NCBI RefSeq assembly: GCF_002156875.1
Contig: NZ_NCSY01000007.1
Location: forward strand, 124,001-188,000
DNA from: Bacillus sp. EAC
GTDB lineage: Bacteria; Bacillota; Bacilli; Bacillales; Bacillaceae_G
Direction: 5' to 3'
DNA length: 64,000 bases
Below the pieces are notes generated by a model. It worked only from the letters and a program-made list of their open reading frames with translations, was not told the origin of the DNA and did not search any database. Both the position numbers and the translations under genes were made by a program. Positions 56,199 through 64,000 of this stretch are shown piece after piece. Each line of letters begins with the position of its first letter. The stretch's first letter is position 1.

Positions 56199-56717
56199 TT
56201 GAAGCAAAATTTACCAAATAAAATACATATTATTGGTTCAGTTGGAAGTGGAAAGACAACATTAGCAAGAGAATTATCTTCTAAACTAGAGATACCATTC
56301 TATGAATTAGATAATGTTGTATGGAAAAGGAATGAAGGGCATATCGATTTAATGCGAACCGAAGAAGAAAGAGAAGTATTCTTAAATAAGCTAATTAGTT
56401 CTGATACTTGGATTGTCGAAGGTGTTCACAATGAAGAATGGGTTAGTGATAGTTTTCGAGATGCAGAATTGATTATCTTTTTGGATACTAACTATTCAGT
56501 TAGAACGTACAGAATTATACGCAGGTTTCTCTTACAGAAACTAAAACTAGAAAAATCAAATTATAAACCAACACTAAAAATATTCTTTAAAATGTTTAAA
56601 TGGAATAGGTATTTTGAAGAAGTTAGTAAACCGAAATTTTATCTTAAATTTGGGAAATACGCTGACAAGATAGTAGTAATAACTAATAAAAATGAGATTA
56701 ATAATCACATTAATTAA
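56199..56717 (+). CDS. P-loop kinase-like protein, FlaR / topology-modulation type
   Basis: Start chosen at TTG 56199 after AAGTGGTGG; GTG 56187 lies within that site. The 172-residue protein has Walker A IIGSVGSGKTTLAREL and the pattern FYELDNVVWKR, DTWIVEGVHNEEW, LIIFLDTNYSVRTYRIIRRF, and KWNRYFEEV that marks the group annotated as FlaR-like DNA topology modulation proteins in Bacillus. Related to adenylate and shikimate kinases; a small-molecule kinase role is equally likely. Confidence 0.85.
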   Translation: MKQNLPNKIHIIGSVGSGKTTLARELSSKLEIPFYELDNVVWKRNEGHIDLMRTEEEREVFLNKLISSDTWIVEGVHNEEWVSDSFRDAELIIFLDTNYSVRTYRIIRRFLLQKLKLEKSNYKPTLKIFFKMFKWNRYFEEVSKPKFYLKFGKYADKIVVITNKNEINNHIN

Positions 56718-56760
56718 TCCATTTGTTAGTTGAACAGATATAATATGAGTAGCATCCCTG

Positions 56761-56817
56761 TAAAATGTACGTTATAGAGTGGACACCTAAAAATTCTACC
56801 CTATAACGTACATTTTA
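56761..56817. repeat. Perfect 17-bp inverted repeat
   Basis: TAAAATGTACGTTATAG (56761-56777) and its exact complement CTATAACGTACATTTTA (56801-56817) enclose a 23-nt loop. Only short T-runs follow. It may be a terminator for the convergent FlaR-like and RDD genes or a protein-binding site. A repeat box (ATTTGTTAGTTGAAC, 56721-56735) precedes it. Confidence 0.7.
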
Positions 56818-56864
56818 CTTTTAAAAATCCCTATCCATTAAACCTGCGTAAGTTGCATTTCTTG

Positions 56865-57290
56865 TTAATAGTACTCAGTAACATAGGTACCAGCTATAAA
56901 ATCATGTATCGCTCTTTTGTCTCTTCTATAATGAATCATCAAAGCACTTATAATTGTTGAGATTCCAAATGTAATTGTAGCTAAAATATATTTTCCAATA
57001 AATTCACGTAAAAACATTCGAAACAGATTTAAAGACTCTTTATTTTTATCCACTATTTTGATTTTTTCAAAACTCTTTCCAACCGTTTTACCACCCCAAA
57101 ATAATGGAGTAATGGTTAAATAAATGATCAAACAAATGTTCAACAAAAAACTTTCCCAGTTGTTAAAGAAGAGATTTCCATTAATCATTAAGAAGACAAT
57201 GCATAATGGAATAAACAATATGAGGATATCAATTACACCAGCAGTTAACCTACTTCCGAAACTTGCAACAAAGTGTTCCTCGTTATTCAT
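56865..57290 (-). CDS. RDD-family membrane protein
   Basis: ATG 57290 after AGGAGGA. The 141-residue protein has the RDD pattern: FGSRLTAGVIDILILFIPL with the Arg and Asp of the name, GKTVGKSFEKIKIVDK, LREFIGKY and RDKRAIHDFIAGTYV. Three membrane helices. Some RDD proteins are linked to sodium or metabolite transport; substrate unknown. Confidence 0.88.
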   Translation of the reverse strand: MNNEEHFVASFGSRLTAGVIDILILFIPLCIVFLMINGNLFFNNWESFLLNICLIIYLTITPLFWGGKTVGKSFEKIKIVDKNKESLNLFRMFLREFIGKYILATITFGISTIISALMIHYRRDKRAIHDFIAGTYVTEYY

Positions 57291-57905
57291 TTTCTTCCTC
57301 CTAGATAACTACTTTCTTTAATAAAGTTATTAAATATTTTGAGGAAATAATCCTCCTTTTCGATCGAACCATACTGCAAGTTAATAATAGCTTTATCACT
57401 TTTTTGTTATTAGGAAACCTTAAATTATTTAGAAATGACTTTAATTTAAACGTACGATGGTTTACATGCTTTACTTTCTAATTGAAAAATTGTATGATAA
57501 TTGCAATAAGTTAGATTTCAATGAACTTAAATATAAATTAATAGAGGTGCTTTTGTGAGTGCGGTAGGTTCTAAATAGGAAAAATTTAATGAAATAAGCA
57601 TGATATAAAGGGGATTTTCATAAAAATCGCACCCCTAAATTTGTCATGTATTTATTTCAAGACCTATGGAGATACCTACAATACTTTATAAAGCGTGTAA
57701 TTGTTATGAGATAGCTATACTTTTTAGTTAGTTTATTTCATTGTATTTGCATATTGCACATGCCTTGTAATGTAAAGAAAGCTGCGGTATCCATCTCCGC
57801 AGCTTTTTTAAGTTTATCTATATATAATTAGTTAAAACTCATTGAAATCTAATTGTAGGTATCTTCATTTATGATACTAATAAATCGTAGTGAGGAGAAT
57901 AGAAA
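57291..57905. other. Intergenic region with an orphan terminator
   Basis: No real gene is seen, but hairpins are: AGGGGATTTT-CAT-AAAAT..CCCCT (57608-57633) and a strong terminator at 57777-57811. A tiny ORF (GTG 57555, MSAVGSK) after GAGGTG is probably not meaningful. A small RNA or a lost gene may have occupied this space. Confidence 0.4.
57777..57811 (+). terminator. Strong terminator without an upstream gene
   Basis: AAAGCTGCGG-TATCCATCT-CCGCAGCTTT followed by TTTA. The nearest plus-strand gene upstream ends more than 1 kb away. Confidence 0.85.
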
Positions 57906-59813
57906 GTGAATCAGACAACTTTTGAAAAGTTACAATATAACGAACTAAAGGACATAGTTAAATCCTATTGTGTAAGTGGATTAGGAAAACAATTGATCAG
58001 CAAATTGGAGCCAAGCGCAAATATAAAAGTAGTAAAAAATCGTTTAAATGAAACAACTGAGGCACGAGCGATATTAGATGCAGAAGGTCATGTACCATTT
58101 TTAGGAGTTTCAAATATAGGACATATCATTCAAAATCTCGAAAAAGGTATCATTTTAGATCCAACCGATTTGCTTAGTACATCGGATTTTTTACGAGGTT
58201 GTAGGAAAATTAAAAAGTTTATGGAGGAAAAAGTATTTTTTGCCCCAGTCCTAGCATCGTACGCTAATTCAATGACTGAATTTAAAAAAGTGGAAGAAGA
58301 AATTAATTTTTCAATAAAAGGAAATATTGTGGATTCCGCTGCAAGTAAAGAATTAAAACGAATTCGAAGTCAAATAGACTCAGTTGAAGTGAAAATTAAA
58401 GAGCGGTTAACCAAATTTTTAAATAGCAGTGCCAATAAGATGTATATTCAAGAATTTTTTATTAGTAAGAAAGATGAACGTTTCACAATTCCAATTAAAG
58501 CTTCTTTTAAAAATCAAGTTCCAGGAACGATTATTGAAGCTTCATCAAAGGGATCAACAGTATTTATGGAACTGAGTTCAGTTTCAAAATTAAATGGAGA
58601 ACTTGCAAGTTTAAAAGCTGAGGAAGCAATGGAAGAATATCAAATATTAGCTACTCTCTCCGGAATGATCTTAGAAAACATTTACGGAATTAAGATAAAT
58701 ATGGAGCTTATTAGCCAATATGATATGGTATTTGCGAAAGCGAAATTTAGCAAACAAACTGATGCGATCGAGCCAAGGTTAAATGATTATGGTTATATAA
58801 AATTGGTAAACTGCAAGCACCCTCTTCTATCCGGAGAAGTTGTTCCACTTAATTTTGAAATCGGACAAAATTATCGTAGTTTAATTATTACAGGACCAAA
58901 TGCTGGTGGCAAAACGATTGTACTGAAAACAATTGGATTATTAACTTTAGCAACAATGTCAGGTTTCCATATTATTGCAGACAAGGAAACGGAAATTGCA
59001 GTATTTGAAAATGTCTTTGTTGATATTGGTGATAACCAAAGTTTAGAAAATGCATTAAGTACATTTTCATCCCATATGAAAAACCTTTCGGAAATCATGA
59101 AAAGCTCAAATAATAATACACTTTTATTATTCGATGAAATTGGAAGTGGTACGGAGCCAAATGAAGGAGCTGCCCTTGCGATTTCTATATTAGAAGAATT
59201 TTACCATATGGGTAGCCTTACAATTGCAACAACTCATTATGGTGAAATTAAACGCTTTTCAGAAATTCATAATGATTTTATGAATGCAGCAATGCAATTT
59301 AATAGTGAAACATTGGAACCGTTATACAAATTAATGATTGGAAAATCTGGTGAAAGTAATGCCCTTTGGATTTCAAGAAAAATGAATATACCGGAAAGCG
59401 TGCTTCAAAGAGCAAAGGAATATATGGAAAATAAAGATTATCGGTTAGAACAGGTAAATGAAAGTAGAATTAGAAAACCTAGGATTATCAAAGAGAAACC
59501 AGTGGAGAAATATGAATTTAAAAAAGGAGATCGCGTAAAGTTACTAGACAATAATAATTTTGGGATTATTTATAAAGAAGAAGATAATTTCCAAAATGTG
59601 ATTGTGTTTTATAATGGTGAATTTATTGAAATAAATCACAAGCGAATATCTTTAGAAGTAAAAGCAACAGAACTATATCCAAACGGGTATGATTTAGAGT
59701 CATTATTTGTAGATTATCAGACGAGGAAAATGGAGCATGATATCGAGAGAGGTTCGAAAAAAGCACTTCGGAAAATTCAAAAAGAAATAAGAAAGAATGA
59801 TGAGCGAAGTTAA
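57906..59813 (+). CDS. MutS2 paralogue lacking the Smr domain
   Basis: GTG 57906 follows GAGGAGAA. The 635-residue protein has the MutS2 core: N-terminal FEKLQYNELKDIVKSYC, a helical lever region with coiled coil, Walker A G330-PNAGGKT, LLLFDEIGSGTEPNEGAAL as Walker B with signature, and TIATTHYGEIKRF. MutS2 is about 785 residues with a KOW-like linker and a nuclease Smr domain at the end; here the chain stops after the KOW-like part (FKKGDRVKLLDNNNFG) with a basic tail. It should bind branched DNA or stalled ribosomes with ATP but cannot cut. Confidence 0.88.
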   Translation: MNQTTFEKLQYNELKDIVKSYCVSGLGKQLISKLEPSANIKVVKNRLNETTEARAILDAEGHVPFLGVSNIGHIIQNLEKGIILDPTDLLSTSDFLRGCRKIKKFMEEKVFFAPVLASYANSMTEFKKVEEEINFSIKGNIVDSAASKELKRIRSQIDSVEVKIKERLTKFLNSSANKMYIQEFFISKKDERFTIPIKASFKNQVPGTIIEASSKGSTVFMELSSVSKLNGELASLKAEEAMEEYQILATLSGMILENIYGIKINMELISQYDMVFAKAKFSKQTDAIEPRLNDYGYIKLVNCKHPLLSGEVVPLNFEIGQNYRSLIITGPNAGGKTIVLKTIGLLTLATMSGFHIIADKETEIAVFENVFVDIGDNQSLENALSTFSSHMKNLSEIMKSSNNNTLLLFDEIGSGTEPNEGAALAISILEEFYHMGSLTIATTHYGEIKRFSEIHNDFMNAAMQFNSETLEPLYKLMIGKSGESNALWISRKMNIPESVLQRAKEYMENKDYRLEQVNESRIRKPRIIKEKPVEKYEFKKGDRVKLLDNNNFGIIYKEEDNFQNVIVFYNGEFIEINHKRISLEVKATELYPNGYDLESLFVDYQTRKMEHDIERGSKKALRKIQKEIRKNDERS

Positions 59814-59858
59814 ATGGCTTGAGGAGTAAGTTATAGATTATAGCTTGATTTAAATATA

Positions 59859-59910
59859 GGCTAGAGTTTACAGAATTAGTTCTGATACTCTAGCCTGCTT
59901 TTATTTTTTT
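59859..59910 (+). terminator. Terminator of the MutS2-like gene
   Basis: GGCTAGAGT pairs with CTCTAGCC, with inner stem CAGAATTAGTTCTG, then TTTTATTTTTTT. Confidence 0.85.
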
Positions 59911-60074
59911 GTGATAATTAAATCTTGTTCAACTAACTTAAGTAATATATTTAGGTTAATCAAGAGAATAAATTCGTAAAAAACAATAAAGCAGATGTGA
60001 ATCAAATATAGTATGACATACTCTTTTCAACATCAATAATCATCAGTATTATTGTATTAGTAAACTAAAAGAGG

Positions 60075-60872
60075 GTGATTGCCATTTATACAAACGAGGA
60101 AGTCGTACTATGCTTAAAGGATTTAAAGAAGGACTATGGTGCAAAATCAGTTTTAAAAGGGATTGATTTGAAGGTTAATCGTGGTCAAATTATTGGCTAT
60201 ATAGGACCAAACGGTGCTGGGAAGAGTACGACAATTAAGATTTTGTTAGGGCTTGAGGGGGATTATTCCGGAACAGTTGAGATTTTTGGGAAAGAAATCA
60301 CTGACGATAAGATCGACTTTAAGAGGAAGATTGGTTATGTTCCGGAAATTGCAGAACTCTATGATAATCTCACGGCTAGAGAGTACTTAACTTTTGTTGG
60401 TGAATTATATGGTATGGGTTTTGAAGAAGCCGATGAAAAAGCACAAAGGCTGATGAACGTTTTTGGTCTTGAAGAGGTTTATCACACAAGAATTAGCTCT
60501 TATTCAAAAGGAATGAAACAAAAGGTACTTATCATTTCAAGTCTATTACATAACCCAGACCTACTGTTTTTGGACGAGCCGTTAAGTGGACTGGATGCGA
60601 ATAGTGTAATGGTATTTAAAGAGATTTTAGGCGTACTTGCTGCCAATGGTAAAACGATATTCTATTCATCACATATCATGGATGTAGTCGAGAAAATAAG
60701 CAATCGGATTATATTGATCAATGATGGTAAGATTGTGGCGGATGGTAGTTTCATAGAATTAAAGGAGCAAAATAAAGAAGGTACGCTGGAACAGATATTT
60801 AATCAGCTAACTGGTTTTAATGAACATCAGGCGCTGGCCGAGGAATTTGTTTCCATTGTTCGAGGGGGCTAA
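60075..60872 (+). CDS. ABC transporter ATP-binding protein
   Basis: GTG 60075 is listed as start, but it lies inside the ribosome site GAGGGTGAT; an ATT at 60084 would be better spaced, so the exact start is open. The protein of about 265 residues has Walker A YIGPNGAGKSTTIKILLGL, signature SYSKGMKQKVLI, Walker B LLFLDEPLSGLD and switch His in FYSSHIMD. It powers the membrane partner 3 nt downstream; direction is most likely export. Confidence 0.92.
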   Translation: MIAIYTNEEVVLCLKDLKKDYGAKSVLKGIDLKVNRGQIIGYIGPNGAGKSTTIKILLGLEGDYSGTVEIFGKEITDDKIDFKRKIGYVPEIAELYDNLTAREYLTFVGELYGMGFEEADEKAQRLMNVFGLEEVYHTRISSYSKGMKQKVLIISSLLHNPDLLFLDEPLSGLDANSVMVFKEILGVLAANGKTIFYSSHIMDVVEKISNRIILINDGKIVADGSFIELKEQNKEGTLEQIFNQLTGFNEHQALAEEFVSIVRGG

Positions 60873-60875
60873 AGC

Positions 60876-62510
60876 GTGAAAGACTTTCAAACTTTAAAAA
60901 TCTTAGATTTATTTCGTTTCATTTTCGAGCGTTTTGGAGTAGATTATCCCACAATGAGAAAAATATTAGCAGTTAAATTAACGATGGATGGTCGTCGGAC
61001 TTCAACGATTTTTAATCAGCATGCTAAGAAATCGAATAAGCCGGAAGAAAATGGGTTTATCAAGTCGTTAGGCATGTATGTGTTTATTAGCCTCGTATTC
61101 ATTCCTTTGATTCTTTTTGGAAAGAACTACCTTTATCAAATGAGCGCTTTTTTTGGAATTGTAATGTTTCTGGTCATGACTTCGATGATATCAGATTTTT
61201 CGAATGTACTTCTCGATATCAGAGATAAAGGAATTCTTCATACGAAACCAATTGGAAAAAAGACTATTAATGCCGCAAAAACGGTACATATATCAATCTA
61301 TCTATTTTTATTAACTGCCGCTCTTACAATTTTACCAGTAGTAGTTGGAACATTTAAGCATGGATTATTATTTTTGTTTATGGCAATAATCGGGCTAATT
61401 TTAGTGAATTTATTCATTGTTGTTTTAACGTCGATTATTTACTATTTCATTTTGCGTTTCTTTGATGGTGAGATGCTAAAAGATATTATTAATTATGTTC
61501 AAATTGGACTTTCTATTACGATTGCAGTAGGTTATCAAGTTCTAGGAAGAGCCTTTAGCTTAGTTGATTTGAAAATTACTTTTTCACCAAGCTGGTGGCA
61601 TTTTCTGATCCCTCCTTTTTGGTTTGGCGCACCATTTGAGCTAATTCTAAACCGACACTCAAGCTTTTATCTCATCGGTTTTTCAATTTTAGCTGTGGTG
61701 ATTCCTATTCTATCGATAGTTGTTTATAACATGATGATGCCATCTTTCGAGAAGAATCTCCAAAAATTAACGAATAACAGTGGCAAAAGTAAACGAAAGG
61801 ACCGAAAGTGGAAAGATTGGTTAATTGGAGTTGTTTGTCGAAGTAATGAAGAGAAGTTATTTTTTCGATTCGCAGATAATATGATGCGTAACGAAAGGGA
61901 ATTTCGATTAAAGGTATACCCCGCATTAGGTCTATCATTGGTGATTCCTTTTGTTTTTTTGTTTAATAAGCTTCAACTTTCTACATATAACGAGTTAAGT
62001 TCGAGTAAGAGTTATTTAGCCATCTATACTTCTTGCTTAATCATTCCAAATGCAATCGCAATGCTAAAATATTCAGGGAAGTATAAAGGTGCTTGGTTAT
62101 ATAAAACAGCACCCATACAAAACTTGGCACCATTATACAGCGCAGTATTAAAGGTATTTATTGCTAATCTCTATTTTCCTGTTTATTTTGTATTAAGTTT
62201 AATTTTTATAGGCATTTTTGGAATAAGAATAATTCCTGATCTTTTGATTGTATTTGTAACCTCGATTTTATATTCGGTTATTTGTTCTCATGATTTTAAA
62301 GGGTCACTACCATTTTCAGAGTCATTTGATGATGCTAAGCAGAATTCTGGCCTGAAAATAATTCTTGCACTTATATTGGCAGGTCTATTTGCAGGAGTTC
62401 ATTTCGCTGTCACCTTTATTCCATACGGAGTGTTTTTTTACTTAGTACTGCTCATCACTGTGACATTCTTTTCATGGAAAAGGGCTTACAAGACAATATG
62501 GAATTATTGA
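60876..62510 (+). CDS. ABC transporter permease, large membrane subunit
   Basis: GTG 60876 after GAGGGGGC, 3 nt after the ATPase stop. The 544-residue protein has about ten to twelve hydrophobic segments in two blocks, split by a basic loop near residues 300-345 (NNSGKSKRKDRKWKDWL). No solute-binding or lipoprotein partner lies nearby, which favours export. Substrate unknown. It ends the operon, followed by a terminator. Confidence 0.85.
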   Translation: MKDFQTLKILDLFRFIFERFGVDYPTMRKILAVKLTMDGRRTSTIFNQHAKKSNKPEENGFIKSLGMYVFISLVFIPLILFGKNYLYQMSAFFGIVMFLVMTSMISDFSNVLLDIRDKGILHTKPIGKKTINAAKTVHISIYLFLLTAALTILPVVVGTFKHGLLFLFMAIIGLILVNLFIVVLTSIIYYFILRFFDGEMLKDIINYVQIGLSITIAVGYQVLGRAFSLVDLKITFSPSWWHFLIPPFWFGAPFELILNRHSSFYLIGFSILAVVIPILSIVVYNMMMPSFEKNLQKLTNNSGKSKRKDRKWKDWLIGVVCRSNEEKLFFRFADNMMRNEREFRLKVYPALGLSLVIPFVFLFNKLQLSTYNELSSSKSYLAIYTSCLIIPNAIAMLKYSGKYKGAWLYKTAPIQNLAPLYSAVLKVFIANLYFPVYFVLSLIFIGIFGIRIIPDLLIVFVTSILYSVICSHDFKGSLPFSESFDDAKQNSGLKIILALILAGLFAGVHFAVTFIPYGVFFYLVLLITVTFFSWKRAYKTIWNY

Positions 62511-62655
62511 ACTCAAAAACTCTGTGATAACCGAGACATCTGTAAAGCTTAAAGTTATTTAGTAATTGTATAGAGATGGATAAAATAAGGTAATTTTATG
62601 AATGTACGATTCCTATAATTAAAACGCTAATATAGCGTAAGTGAAATTCCATTGT

Positions 62656-62706
62656 AAAAAGCCCAATTACTCAAAGTGAAAATTGATAATTAGGGCTTTT
62701 TATTTT
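62656..62706 (+). terminator. Terminator of the ABC operon
   Basis: AAAAAGCCCAATTA pairs with TAATTAGGGCTTTTT. Confidence 0.85.
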
Positions 62707-62812
62707 TAAAAGATATACTTGATCGATTATCTAAACTAGAAAGTGATGATTAACCAATTTGTTTAAAACGAATAATGTATTGGTCGAACATTTTAGTAAA
62801 GTAATTTTTATT

Positions 62813-63580
62813 TTAGTGTATTTTGATTGGTAAAGTATCAACAAGCTGAGATAGAAATACAAATTTTGCTTCTTGTTTAATTCTAGGAATATACCCTTTA
62901 ATCACATTTGAGGTAATTTCACCAGACGGTCCCACATGCCCAATTGCAATCATAGTAGGCTCTATTTTTATTTTTTCTAAAAGTAATTGACTCTGCTTTT
63001 CTATATGATTAAGTGTATATAAATCATCGAAAAACAACTTATTTTCAATTACCGGTACACTTAACTCTTTTGCAATTTTTGAGACAATACTCCTGTAGTT
63101 TGTTTTGCTATCAAGAAAATATAATCCACGCTCTTTGCAAACAGATAAGACAATTCGCATCACACGCTCATCACCAGTTGCTTTTGAACCCATATGATTA
63201 TTCATACCAATTGCATAAGGAACATCATCAATAGCAGCAATAACTCGTCTTCGGATTTCTTCATTGCTTAAGTCAGTCGTTATAGCATTTGGACCTAGCC
63301 AGCTTGCCTTACCATGCCTTGGTTCCATTGGCATATGAACAATTACTTCATAGCCTTTATCATGAGCAGTTGTTGCATCTTTTTTTGTTGAAGGTAAAAA
63401 GGGCATAACAGCAGCTGTTAATGGAATGGGCAGAGAAAGCATTTGTTCTGTCCCTTTCATATTATTTCCAAAATCATCAATGACAATTGCAACCTTATGA
63501 GTTGGTTCAGCAAATACAGAAGTACAAGCAATAGAAAGAACGACAATAAAAGTAAAAATAGATGTAACCCAAAGCTTCAT
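62813..63580 (-). CDS. Divergent polysaccharide deacetylase (DUF610 / YibQ type)
   Basis: Start chosen at ATG 63580 after AAAAGGAG; the longer frame to 63610 has no ribosome site. The 255-residue precursor has a signal peptide, cleaved after SVFA. The mature domain has VAIVIDDFGNNMKGTEQML, PLTAAVMPFLP, YEVIVHMPMEP, GMNNHMGSKAT and MIAIGHVGPSGE, the pattern of the divergent polysaccharide deacetylase family. It acts outside the membrane, perhaps on wall or exopolysaccharide; catalytic activity of this family is not well established. Confidence 0.88.
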   Translation of the reverse strand: MKLWVTSIFTFIVVLSIACTSVFAEPTHKVAIVIDDFGNNMKGTEQMLSLPIPLTAAVMPFLPSTKKDATTAHDKGYEVIVHMPMEPRHGKASWLGPNAITTDLSNEEIRRRVIAAIDDVPYAIGMNNHMGSKATGDERVMRIVLSVCKERGLYFLDSKTNYRSIVSKIAKELSVPVIENKLFFDDLYTLNHIEKQSQLLLEKIKIEPTMIAIGHVGPSGEITSNVIKGYIPRIKQEAKFVFLSQLVDTLPIKIH

Positions 63581-63853
63581 AGAGAATTCTCCTTTTCCGT
63601 AAATAACCATTCAATTCTATTTTCTGTGTTTCCAGAGAAAATAACCGTATTAATCGAAAAAAGATCTGTTAAATTCCATATTGAAGTAAAGTTCAGGGAA
63701 AAAAGCATCAAATGTTTACGAAATTTTTTTTGGGAACATTAATTTAATGTGTATTTTACGCATACGATAGTTGAAATGCTTAATTGAGTGTTCAAATACC
63801 TTTTTATTTTGATGTCAAGTCGTATTGTATTTATTAATTAGGTGGTGTTTTGA

Positions 63854-64000
63854 TTGAAAAACCGTTCGAAGGAATCCTGGATTCGATGGTATGAAGACGG
63901 AATGTCATTTGAAACAATGAGGGAATCACATGAGTGGGCATATAGTGTAATTTATAATGAAATAGGTAATATTTTTGACGGATACAAAACTAAAGATGAA
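63854..64000 (+). CDS. Hypothetical protein, cut by the right edge
   Basis: TTG 63854, 6 nt after AGGTGGTG, opens a frame that runs off the window after 49 codons: KNRSKESWIRWYEDGMSF, then HEWAYSVIYNEIGNIFD. Basic N-terminus, then aromatic-rich and acidic. No family recognised. Confidence 0.55.
   Translation, partial: MKNRSKESWIRWYEDGMSFETMRESHEWAYSVIYNEIGNIFDGYKTKDE

Noticed and set aside
56761..56817. Inverted repeat as insertion sequence ends
   Set aside because: Only 23 bp separate the arms, with no transposase or target duplication.

Overview
The window comes from a low-GC, Gram-positive, endospore-forming Bacillaceae chromosome. Evidence for this is the AT-rich sequence, strong AGGAGG-type ribosome sites with many TTG and GTG starts, a complete GerA-type germinant receptor operon, a probable small acid-soluble spore protein, and close counterparts of B. 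subtilis Bmr/BmrR and YhfS/YhfT/BioY. The species cannot be fixed from the sequence alone. I saw no rRNA, tRNA, CRISPR array, phage or intact insertion sequence. This is accessory-type chromosome: mostly single genes or 2-3 gene operons, with wide intergenic regions full of a short repeat.

Layout. 0-9 kb: a zinc-ribbon metallo-beta-lactamase-like protein behind an overlapping leader ORF, a VOC protein, a truncated LysR, a PadR plus two DUF1048 operon behind a triplicated operator-like region, and the bmr-bmrR drug efflux pair with a MerR-type 19-bp-spacer promoter. 9-19 kb: a DinB protein, a TetR repressor with inverted-repeat operators beside a methyltransferase, then a minus-strand bioY-yhfT-yhfS operon. 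That operon has a BirA-like operator over its -35 box, an internal terminator and a thiolase that appears to start at AUU. 19-29 kb: small membrane proteins, a GNAT, an orphan MraY paralogue, a second DinB protein, the gerA-gerB-gerC type operon and a GC-richer PrmC-related methyltransferase.

29-39 kb: a membrane-anchored GH5 enzyme, a DUF3221 lipoprotein, a Nudix protein, a VanR-VanS-VanY type module without vanHAX, and a full-length rifampicin phosphotransferase. 39-54 kb: single genes (proline iminopeptidase type hydrolase, cold-shock protein, SASP-like, HAD, APH-like kinase, PNPOx, FGE-sulfatase domain, AlkD-like, YdhG-like, GNAT, HIT, beta-helix protein) mixed with decaying genes (a frameshifted SDR and a germinant receptor operon reduced to its two ends). 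54-64 kb: a sigma factor and ClpP paralogue pair, a FlaR-like P-loop kinase, an RDD protein, a MutS2 paralogue lacking Smr, an ABC exporter pair and a divergent polysaccharide deacetylase.

Three themes connect the genes. First, antibiotic and envelope stress: bmr/bmrR, vanRSY, rph, an extra mraY, and APH-like and ABC genes. Second, sporulation and germination. Third, extra copies of housekeeping genes (mraY, clpP, mutS2) away from their usual loci. The most striking unexplained signal is a dispersed composite intergenic unit. It consists of a palindrome near CAACTAACGCATGCGTTAGTTGAAC, shown here in words as a 12-bp arm and its inverse, then a small hairpin with a U-run, then a conserved tail that often ends in TATAAT. 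About two dozen full or partial copies sit between genes.
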